Below, piece after piece: positions 32,013 to 42,666 of a stretch of DNA of 64,000 nt (its first letter is position 1; every line of letters starts with the position of its first letter). Under the pieces are notes generated by a model. The model saw only the letters and a program-made list of their open reading frames with translations, made no database searches and had not been told where the DNA came from. This DNA comes from Hedera helix (taxonomy: Eukaryota > Streptophyta > Magnoliopsida > Apiales > Araliaceae), in assembly GCA_947179155.2 (NCBI GenBank), contig OX359267.1, positions 40,254,292-40,318,291 of the forward strand. Direction: 5' to 3'. A program made the position numbers and the translations under genes.

Positions 32013-35000
32013 ATTTTTGGAGGAGATGACTTTAATTATACTTAATGACGTTGATATGCTAATGGAGTGAAAGTAGGAGAGAGAGATATGAAGAAATTGA
32101 ATTAAATTGAAGTAATTTAATTTAATTTTTTTTTATTTAAGAGATTTGTGAAATTTAATTTACTTCTCCTCGATTCAAGGGATTTGTGAAATTGAAATGA
32201 TTTAATATGAGTATTATATTACACTCTTTTTATAATTATTTTATAAATGCACTAATCTTATATTTTTTTTCTTAATTATTATATATTACTATAAAGAACC
32301 ATGAGTTTTTCCAACTCTCCCATACTTAAAGTTGGGCCAACATCTAAAAAACTAAAGTAGTACCCAACTCCCTTCCTAAACATTAACCAACTCAAACCCT
32401 TTCAAATTTTCAGTCCAACAAAATCGGCCCATCTCCACCGACTTATAATGTTTTTTTCTGCTACGGTAAATCCCATGCGATTGAATTGGAATCTAACTCT
32501 TTTTATTATTATTATTTATTTGGGTAAATTATTTGTTTAAAAGTCTTTTATTTTTTGTTGTTGTTGTTAATTTTGAGTTAGTGTTACGTGTGTCGAGCCT
32601 ATTGTATGTCAACTAAACACAAATATTATGTCGTAATTATCACGGACTTCAAGAGGATTATCTATATTTGATTTGACATATGAGTCACTTTTATCTTCTT
32701 TTTCTATATTTTTTTTTTCTTTTCCAACTTTTTAAAGTAGAAAGTTAAGTTATTATTAAAGTTTTATATTAAAATGCGTCCTAATATGCCCAATTGCATT
32801 GGGCCGCCTGTCCCACAAGCAATCAACATGTCTCTTAATTATTTTGGAAATTCTTCAACAATTATTTGATTATATCTTAAACTATTGTAACAGTTTACTA
32901 TTTCATTTGTTAAGAAGCTTAAAATTGTTTAGTAAAAAAAATCTCTCTCTTAATACCTCTAAATATGTAATATAGAAAATAAAATTTAAATCATTAATAA
33001 CCGTCTCTTAATAAAAAAATTAAATCTATGGACAAAAATATACTCAATAAATATTATACTCTTTTCATTCCAAATTTTAAGATTATTATTAATTTTCGAA
33101 AAGTCAATTTTAGATATTTTTAAATTTAAAATTGAGATGATTAAAAATTCTGAAACAATAAATCTTATAATGAGTATTAGTTTTTCGATATTTTTCAATA
33201 TTCATTATCGTATAAACTAAAATCAAAGAAATTCATGTCAGTTATGAGTTTAAAAATATTTTAAATTGACTTTATGAAATCAATAATAATTTTATATTTT
33301 GAAACGAAAAAAATATAATTATTCTCTTGAACTATTATATTTTGTTGTTGTTCTATTAAACTTGATACATTTTTTTATCTAATGTAATAGTCATCATATT
33401 ATACATTATTGTTATTTTCTTTAGGTGATTTGTTTAATATTTATTTATTAGAGTATATAAATTTTTTTATATTAATAAATTTAGCAATATTATTCACTCA
33501 TTTTTATTAAACTAAATATTTAAAATTATCAAATAAAATTTTTAGACAACTCAGATGGTTAAAATGGTAAAATTTGAAAACAATAATTATCAAGCAACAT
33601 TTCTTTATTTAGATACAATTCTAGACAGATACTCTACATTATTCAGATATCTAAACTCTTCAAATTTTAACATTCAGTTTTATCAAATACAACTTAAATT
33701 GTACTTCAATTTATTTCAAAAAATTACTACTATATAGAAACCAAGAATGAAGGGGGAAGAAATATGTATACAAGAATGTCGAATGCATCACTCTTTCCAT
33801 ACAAAACCATATTTATTTACAAATCCATAAAATGAACTTGAGAAGAAAAATAAGAACCAAATAAACCTAGCTCCTACTTTATGCTTTTAAAGATGAGAAT
33901 TTTTTTTAACGACAAATCAAACAAACAAATTCTTGGAGTCCCCATCGGTAAAATTCCACCTCCTCTTGCTGCCACTGCCCATCATCAAAGTTCATAGAGT
34001 AACTAAACAAATCATAATTCAAAACCTTTTCTTTAAAATTCTCCCCTCCACGTTTAATCCTGAAAATCTTATTCTTCAACCGGACCGACGTCCAGAAAAC
34101 CCTCCAAAATAAATGTCTAAGTATTTTCTCTTCCAATGCTACCGTATTTTTTCCCAATATCCAATTTCATGTACATCTCTCTTCGTAGTTTCCTCCTCTA
34201 TATTTTTTAGCATGAGCATTTTATAATGGCTATACATTTAAATTCTATGGCCTTAGTTTGTATCAAATTTAATTTTTATTTTAATAATTAACAGCCGAAG
34301 ATTTACAATACCGTACCGTGGATTCAAAACTTGTTTTCTTCCAACAGTTTAAACATGAAAATATAATTAAATTCTATGGGGTCATATGGGTGTTGTTAAT
34401 AATGAAGTTGCCTCAAAATTTGGGTGCATATTATTATTATTAAGGTGATGGATAGAAACATGTTGACAAGTAGAAATATTTTCAAGAACCAAAACAAGGT
34501 CACTATGAGTTGGGTCCGGGGCCACATATGGTGTATATGTTGAGTGGACTTAATCCTCTTGCTGCCAATGAGTTTTAAAGACCTTTAAATTAGACTATGG
34601 ACTACAATCATGGCAACACTAGAAAGTCTAACAGACTAGATGATGACTCAATAAACCTTTAAAAAAAATTATTTTTTTACTTTATAACTTTTATTTTATA
34701 GCTTTTACTTTATAACTTTTATTTTTAATTTTTTAAAAAGTATAATTTCTGCTTTTTTATCTTTAAATATCTTTGTATTTTTTTTATTTATAACTTTTAT
34801 TTTTTAAAGAGTATAATTAATAAAAGTTAAAAAAATAATTATAAATAATTAGAATTATTGGTTAATTTAGGGTGACATCATATGTCATACATATAAGATG
34901 AACCTCAACATTAGTTAACCATGGTTCACTATTGATTAGTTTTAAAGGCACTTTTTTGCTTAATTATTAGAGTTGAAAGGTTTTTTTTTTGTGAAAAAAC

Positions 35001-35193
35001 AGAAGTTTATGGGTTAAATTGAAAAAAAAAAGTGACAAGTTCAAGATTTTTTTGGGTCATTAAGTTCAAGATTTTTTTGGGTCATTACTTGAGCGTGTGG
35101 ACATTGTTGCAACAAATACGGTTGAGAAAAATGTCATGGTGATAACTAGCAATGCGACATACTGTAACGAAATGGATTATTACTCTAATACTA
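32013..35193. other. Intergenic DNA without recognised genes
   Basis: Very AT-rich, with short ORFs only. A duplicated TTCAAGATTTTTTTGGGTCA motif lies near 35040-35085. Nothing coding could be supported, including the short minus-strand ORF at 33906-34157. Confidence 0.6.
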
Positions 35194-35479
35194 CGTTTGA
35201 ATTTAAAGAATGAAATAAAAAAATAAATATTATAAAAAATAGTGTATTAAATGATTATTTCAGAGAATAAACTATTATAGTTGAATAAAAATTTATTCTA
35301 TCCCTTTAATTTTTATTTTATGTAAGAGGTGGTGGAATAAAATCAATAAAATAAAATGAATATGTATGATAATTTTACCATCATATTACACCACTCACTC
35401 CCACCAACAATCAAACATATACTTGAAATACCTTTAAATCATTTCATTCATTCCTCCATTACATTCCTTCAATCCAAAC
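35194..35479. mobile_element. Possible MITE with short inverted ends
   Basis: The left end GTTTGAATTTAAAGAATG is matched by the reverse-read right end GTTTGGATTGAAGGAATG. The interior is AT-rich and non-coding. No convincing target duplication. Confidence 0.4.
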
Positions 35480-35921
35480 ACAAGCAAAGCGATTATTAGT
35501 ATTAGGTATGTCCAAAAAGGCAAAATAATAATAATAATAATAATAATAAAGTGCAAGTCCACCATCTCTTTATTGTTATATTTACTAAATTCAAAATTGT
35601 ATAAAGATTAATAAATAAAAAGAAGAAACAAAAAAAAAAGAGTGAGAAACACAATACTGATAACAAAAGGATGTCATTATAATTTGTTTTTCGATATATG
35701 TTAAGAACTTCATTCATCACATATAAAAAAAATTAATTTTTTTTTTAAAAACTTCGACATTTTAATGTGATTAAATTCTTAATAACAAAGATTATGGTAA
35801 TGGCTTTGCAAATAGCATTACCTCAATAGTATAGGTATTCGAGATGAGATAATTAATATACATATATATATATATAATAATACAAGATAACTAGAGGAGG
35901 AGGATTCACACTAATATTACC

Positions 35922-36165
35922 TTTGGATCTAAGAAATGGAATAAATAAAAGAATGAAATAAAAAGAAAAATAGAATGAAATTCATTTCATTTTAGGTAGA
36001 ATAAGTAATTCTATACCCACCTTTAAGAAATAAAATTCATAAATTTAAAAAAAATGTGAATGATCCATTCCATTCTATTCCAATGAAACAACCAAACACA
36101 ATTTTTTTATTTTATAAAAATAAATCATTTTATTCTCACACTCATTCCAGTAATCCAAACACAAC
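35922..36165. mobile_element. Possible MITE related to the 35194 element
   Basis: Left TTTGGATCTAAGAAATGGAA against reverse-read right TTTGGATTACTGGAATGAG. Ends are similar to the previous element, so both may be one family. The match is weak. Confidence 0.35.
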
Positions 36166-36650
36166 ATAAAACAACAGCTTCCTGTTCAACAAGGTCTTAT
36201 ATGGTAATAGTAGTCCATAGATCTCCACCTCAAGGCTACAAAGAGCAAGGGATTAAAAACCTACCCAAATGGGATATTCAGAGCAAAAACAAATACAGTA
36301 TAAAACAATTGTACTCCATTAACTTATAACTTTCAATATCTGACAAAATTAGGTGATACACGAGCTGGCACCCTGACTTTTGCCAGATAAACCTAACAAA
36401 ATATGTCATTCTCAAAGCTTAATGAAACAGAACATCACCAATAAAAAAATTAATTGGAAAATACAAAAAAATCATCAATGTAGGTTTTAACATAACTGAT
36501 AACATGGGCTTCATGTGATTTTGTCAATGTTGAAGGAACTGTACGCACCCACTAGTATTTCATCTCACTTCAGGCTTTGCCATTGCAGAGAGGCCATGCC
36601 TTTGCATATCATCATCATCTTAACAGCTCTACGGTTCAACTTGTCAGTCT
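36166..36650. other. Intergenic DNA or 3'UTR
   Basis: No ORF or repeat. If the putative exon at 36651-36838 is real, this is its 3' flank. Confidence 0.4.
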
Positions 36651-36838
36651 CTAAAAGTTGCGACAGCGAAGGACCTTGACAGAAATAGGCCAACCACCTG
36701 AATCCAATGCATCACAGTAATCGGTATCATGCCAAGAGAAATGCAGCTCACAACTACCCAGTACCCTTGGCGGTGGATTAGGCCATCCGTGAATCAGGGT
36801 TTTCACTTTACAACTACCTCCATCAAGCTGTAAAGGCT
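36651..36838 (-). CDS. Possible terminal coding exon of an unrecognised gene
   Basis: The frame is open to a stop at 36651 and is preceded on the minus strand by a good acceptor-like sequence (TTCTTCCATCATCTCAG). The translation is unusually protein-like for this AT-rich region, rich in W, C, H, D and P (GWPNPPPRVLGSCELHFSWH is part of it). I do not recognise the family and cannot find a preceding exon with confidence. It may be the end of a small gene between here and PIRL, or a gene fragment. Confidence 0.3.
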
Positions 36839-38139
36839 GAGATGATGGAAGAAAATGACAGTTACAGTTGAAATAATAGATCAAACCAACTGAAATTGAT
36901 CCTGTTTATACTGCTAAGCAAGAATAGATAGATAATTACATCAGATTTTTGTGCAACTTGTCTGAAATTTCCAAATCATTATATATATATATATATATAT
37001 ATTCACAACTCTGGATAACATACATGCCTAATTAAGTTACTAGTCAGCTCGTTAACACGCATTAGATTAGTAAGAAACTACACCAATTCAAGGTTTCCAT
37101 TATTTGCAGCAGAAACATGCCATTAAAGTTTCAAGTGTGTCGTACACTAAACAAGGTAGCAACTTCACATTAGCTAAAAGTTGGCATAACAATATTGTAC
37201 ATGTTAAACTTTGTAAGGTTTTTTATTAGGTATAAGTTTAGATAATTCCACTGTTTGCATATTATATACATATGAATCTATGAAAGAACATAGCTAGCTC
37301 CCACTGAAGGCCATCTGATCTTATTAGGGTTTGGTAGCATCTTAGAATAGTTGGTCACTTTTTTTCTCTTCGTTAAGACAGTAGGAACTGCTATTTAAAC
37401 TTTTAACTTCGCAACTTGACGTTGTTGCATGCCAGGATCAAATTTTATTAAATTACATCCTATTCAACTAATTCAAGCATTACAAAACAAATTTTTACAT
37501 TAGTTTTTTTATTTCATGTTACATGTGGACGACCATTAACTTGTTTCTTTTACTTGACCAAAAGGGAAACGGAAACAAGAAAAAAGCAACCCTATACCTG
37601 GCTAGAACAGAACCCTCGCCATGATAATAATTAATATTCTCTTTAGGTTAAAATTTTCTCTAAAAGCATAAACTCATATTAGCTAAAAGATAGTAGATGA
37701 CAAATTTATGGTTCTTTTTAATTCAAAATTACCAAAATTGGAAATCATAGCAGAAGGTTTAATGAACGGACAAGGAATATCTTTTGAACATCAATTAGTA
37801 ACAGACAGGTATATGGGAGCATCCCTCCACCTGTGGATAGAATTGGACCATTGGCTATTGCACTAAAATCCAAGTAATTATCGTGCCTGACCAATACAAG
37901 AAAAAATGAAGAGAACCAAGCAGATGCGAGATTCTCTTTCCAAAAAAGTAAAATTGCTAACCGCAGACTACATCTAATGTAGAGTGATGTCAAAAACAAC
38001 ATTTTCTCCCTCATAAAGTTGCTGATTGAAGGCAATGTACATCTCATTTTTCTTCCAACAACGTAAAAATACATGAAAGCAAAAGCAGAAATTTGCGGAG
38101 GAAAATCAATAAAATAATCTACAATTTGCGAGCGAAGGA
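36839..38139. other. Region downstream of PIRL without confirmed genes
   Basis: Contains an (AT)n run near 36980-37001. The minus-strand ORF at 37745-38149 has no recognisable features and is probably chance. Confidence 0.45.
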
Positions 38140-38541
38140 TCAGAACCATATCTGAAAACCAACTGGCTTCTTAAATATAAGCACCTCAGCTTCCTTCCAA
38201 GTCAGTGACAGCTCAATTTCCTGTATTATAAATAACAAGAGTATATGAGGTTCCACCTTACTTCCCGAGATTTGTTTACCCCTCTTAATTCCTTAATATA
38301 TTACATATTAAAGAACAGAGATAAAGGTTACTACAGCCCTGAACAAATGCTCCCAATCAGTGCCTAACAACAGAAAAATCTAGACATTAAGGTAAAATGC
38401 TACAGTAATACAAAATTTTACCTACTGCTACTAGTGTCGGCCACATTGTCACTTAAAATTTAAAAGATGAGTAAATAGAATATTAAGGATGGATAAACTT
38501 ACCCAAAAGAATATTGTGCCTTTTGTTCACCCTGCTTTAAA

Positions 38542-40501
38542 TCACGTTTTCACATATTCCATGCCATTGCGCTTCCGTTTGTTAGACTTTGAAAAGAAGC
38601 ATATGGAAGCCCAAGATTTCTTCTGCTTGACTGGTTGTGCCTTGACATCCCTCTTTGCAAAAAGTTCAGCCATGTACTGAACAACAGCCTGAGCATCAAA
38701 CCTTTGGTTAGCATTGCACCAAAACTAACTGCTTTGTTTGTAGAAAAACAATAAAGAACTTACCTGTGCCCCCGTGTCAGTAACACTTCTTGGCGGCTCT
38801 TCTAGAGGATTTCCTTCCACATTTAAAACACGTAATTTGGACAGCATCCTGAAAGAATCAGGAAGAATTCTTATCTGGTTATTGCTCATATCCAACTCTT
38901 CTAGCATCTCGAGGTTCCCTATGGACCTTGGCAGGTATTGTAGATCAGCAAAATTGTTGCTTATGTTCATCTTTACAAGTGTGGTAGCAAAACATAAGCT
39001 CTCAGGTACGGACCCTAACTCATTGAAACTTAAATCAAGCTCCCTCAAGTTTGCCAGTGATGCCATCGTGGTAGGCAATCTGCTGACATTATTATAACGC
39101 ACAGACAGGATCTCCAGGGATGCAATTCGTCCTACAGCTTCAGGAAGGGCTTTAAGCCGGTTATAATCTGTATGGAGCTCCTTAAGGGAGGAACAATGGG
39201 CAATAGTATGTGGAATTTCTTCAATATTGTTAGTCTCAATATTCAAATTCTTGAGACTAACAAGTGACCCAATCGACTCAGGAAGCACAGAAAGAAGATT
39301 TGAGCTCAGATCAAGCTCCTGCAGTCGAACCAATCTACCAAAGGTAACAGGCAAAGATGCCAACTGATTCCCCCTCAAATCAAGACAAACCAAGCCAAGC
39401 ATATCACCAATCGTCTCCGGGAGTTCACTGATCCGGTTTGAATGCAAATCCAGTGTTGTCAATGATGAAAGCCCTCCTATAGTGGCTGGCAAAGCCACAA
39501 TCCTATTTTCGGACAAATCCAATGTGATCAAACTCGATAGCTTTCCAATTGAATCAGGGAGCCATTCAATTTGCTCCATCAATTTACTCTGAAGGTTGAG
39601 ATCCCGAGTTCCTTTTTTGGAAGATACTTCAATTAAACTAGCAAGCTTTATAAGACTCAAGTTCTCACCATCTTGACCTAACCAAAACAGAAAGGGAAAA
39701 AAAATCAGTATAATCATTAAGAACCATCATTAAAGCTTAAAACTCCTATCTACAAACTCAATAACACCAAAATCCTTTTAATTACCGAGTTCAAAACCAC
39801 AAATATGACAAAAACTATCATCAAGCATTCGTAGAAATTAATGCTGATATTAATAACTGAAACTTACCTGAACTAATTACTGGCTTTAAAGTAGAATCCA
39901 CAATCTGGGGATTTAACACTTCCCCAGATCGAATTCCGATTCCAATTCCATCGCCATAAAATGTAGATTTCACCTTCTTCACATAACTATCATCTCTGGT
40001 AAATAACTCAGAAGAAGCTTTGACAGACTCCTTTTCATAAAACATACTCGAAGACGGCGTGGTCACTGGCGAATTATAAGAAAACGAGGCTGAATTCGTC
40101 AAAGAAAAACTACAAGACGAATTCGATACTGTAGACTGCGAATTTGAGTCCATTTCAGAAGGAAGACATCTAGAAGCTCTCTGAATCAATTCATCGAACA
40201 CAGAGTGAAAGTTCTCGAGATCTAACAATCTCAGAGCTTCTCTCCTCTGCTCTTTGCTCCGAAAAATGACCAAACTCTTCTGCATCTCCAGCAAAATCAT
40301 GAACAGCTCCTCGGAAACTTCGAGGTTCTTCGTTTGCCTGGCAATGGCGTCGAATCTTGCCTGGTCCTCGAGTTCCACGTTTCGGATTAATGACTTTGCG
40401 GCTTCAATTTCTTCAATTCCTAGTCTTTTCGGTAGGCATCTGTGAATTCTCGTCATTTCTTCCACCACCCCGTCGATTGATTTCGGAGATGATGATTCCA
40501 T
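38542..40501 (-). CDS. PIRL: Plant intracellular Ras-group-related LRR protein (PIRL4/5-like)
   Basis: Three exons with GT-AG introns and a continuous frame: 40501-39868, 39677-38764 and 38688-38542, giving 564 residues, near the 520-550 usual for PIRL4/5. The N-terminal region (residues 1-211) holds the conserved RFDAIARQTKN and EALRLLDLENFHSVFDELIQ segments, then a Ser-rich stretch. Residues about 245-500 form eleven leucine-rich repeats of about 23 residues (LPxxIGxLxxLxxLDLxxN type), like the repeats of Ras-binding SHOC2-type proteins. The C-terminus is Lys/Arg-rich. There is no signal peptide or transmembrane segment, so it is cytoplasmic. Family members act in pollen and gametophyte development in Arabidopsis; a signalling scaffold role is assumed. 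No breaks seen. Confidence 0.92.
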
Positions 40502-41736
40502 TTCCGTTGATTTCTCGAAAATACCCAGGAATTATAAACAAATACCCAATCAAAGATTTAACAGAAAATTCAACTGTTTTGCTTTCTCAAAGCGAAACCA
40601 AGTTTACAAAAACAGAAACTGAATCGGCTGCTTCCACAAGTTTCTAGAAAGGATGAAAATGGCTGGCAAATTAGGAAAGAAACCGTCAACTAAAAAGAAT
40701 GACTTGATTCAGCTTATGGACTGATAGGAGAAGAAAGAGGGTCTGTTCGGTTCAACAATGATATTATTATACCAGTATTTCTATTTATGCCACTAATAAT
40801 ATTATTAAATACTCATAAAACATCTGGATGGATAATTTGATCTGAAATACTGTGAACTGGAATATGACTGATCGATCGGTTGTCAAAAAGAAGAAGATCT
40901 CCTCAGCCTTGTGTTGTCTTATTGGTATCTTGGATTCCCCTTCATTGCCCTTGTGTGGTTTATTGGGATGACAGGAAAGCCCCTGCTTTATTGGACCCTG
41001 TCTGAGGTTTTTGCATTAGGAGTAGGAGGAGTATTTTGGTGGTGGGGTAATCACACTGGCTGAATGCTGAAATCCTGGGTTTGCCCCTCTTGTCAACTTT
41101 ACTCTATCTTAAAATTTATTTTTTGATTTTTACAGTTGGTCTCGTTATGTTTCTCTTTAGCGTATTGTTTTATTTTGATTTAAATATAAATTATTATCCT
41201 AAAATTTTTATAAAAAAATTTATATTTTGGGATCGACTTTTTAATTACTTGGTCAAAATTTTAATTCATTTCACTTATATTTAATTGAATATATCACGTC
41301 CTAAATTAATAATGGTGACACGTTTATTAAGATAATCAATGCTTATATATAAAATAAAAATATATTATTTTAAATAATTTTTTGATATTTATTAAACATC
41401 AAACTATCAAAGAATAAAAATTCAGGAAGTTTCTAATGTTTTTATCCTTTATTAATGTTTAATAAATATGAAAAATTTATTTTGAATGACTTTTTTAAAT
41501 TACACATAAGAATCAACAGGCTTAGCGTTGTACACATCCATCAATTTATAACGTGACATATCTAATTGATTGACTCGCTTGCGTTTATATTCCCACCAAA
41601 TAAGTCTAGATGTACAATTTTGGAGCACAATTCTGAATACTACATGCATCACAATTATTAAAACGTAAAATCTGACACGAAAATTTATGTCAATCTCTAT
41701 TTTCTAATAGTTAAGTTGTATGTAATATTTAGTTAT
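40502..41736. other. PIRL promoter region and intergenic DNA
   Basis: Holds the 5'UTR and promoter of the minus-strand PIRL gene next to 40501; no clear TATA box was chosen. From 41080 on it is AT-rich with no genes. Confidence 0.5.
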
Positions 41737-41741
41737 AATAT
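41737..41741. repeat. Target-site duplication AATAT (left)
   Basis: Matches 52554-52558 on the other side of the Tat element. Confidence 0.85.
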
Positions 41742-42302
41742 TGTTAACGCCTGATTTTGTAAGCACGTGGAAAATCACCAAAGCACGAGCACCTGCAACC
41801 ACAAAACCGTTAGTCACCCCCAACAATAGCGACGGCTTGGGCCGTCCGGGGATGCTCCGGTGTGAGAGTAAGTAGCAGGCCAAAAACGTAACAATAGAGA
41901 ACAATAATGCTGGAATTATTATAGCTCTGTGTAAGATATAATAGTGTGTACCATAATCCAGGAGCTAATGGCTTGTATTTATAATGCATGTCATCCCCAG
42001 AGTCCTTATTGGAGTGAGGTATCCCAATCCAAACCATATTTGGACTATCCTTGTTGCCCATAGAAACCTTCCCTAATCACATGTCTGACCTCCACGAAAA
42101 CAGGAAAATGACACCTAATAGGACTAAACCTCAACCACCCCCAAGCCGTGCGGAAACTATCAACCAAGAACTGGGCCTCTCATCCCCGAGCCCAACCCAG
42201 CCGAACCCCCATGCCACAAGGTCCATAACCAAAATCCGCACCCAACCCATCACTTTTACCCAGCCCAGACGACATCCGGGTCGGACAAATCCTATCCCAA
42301 CA
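41742..42302 (-). repeat. 3' LTR of the Tat element
   Basis: 561 bp, TGTTAACG...ATCCCAACA as read on the plus strand. It differs from the other LTR at one position I could find (GACGGCTTGGG versus GACGACTTGGG). It lies upstream of the plus-strand antisense gene and could supply that gene's promoter. Confidence 0.95.
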
Positions 42303-42317
42303 TTACCCCCCACTCTC
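42303..42317 (-). other. Polypurine tract of the Tat element
   Basis: The minus strand reads GAGAGTGGGGGGTAA directly against the 3' LTR. Confidence 0.8.
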
Positions 42318-42666
42318 CTAATTTAAAAGGTAAAATGAGGAGAGTATAACGCCACCCCTTTAATCACACATAATCCTAACCGTTGCCAAACAAACCCTTA
42401 ACTGCCACCCTATCCCATTAGACACACGTGTTCTCCAAAACCCAGATACAAAACCCTTGTTTTCGATAGAAACCCTTCATCGTCATCAACATTTCAAAGT
42501 CCCTCCTCTCTCCTCGTACAGGTCCAACAGCAAAACTTCCAACAACGCCCCTGCTATAGCATCAAAAATCCTCCGATTCCTCTAATCGGCACTCCCCATT
42601 CGATTACAGACTCCAAAACTCATCTAAGCACTAACCCCCAAAACCCAAATCCTTCTATCGGAATCC

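Noticed and set aside
37745..38149. Minus-strand ORF of 134 codons
   Set aside because: Hydrophobic low-information translation with no splice or homology support; it overlaps the possible exon at 38140-38220 in another frame.
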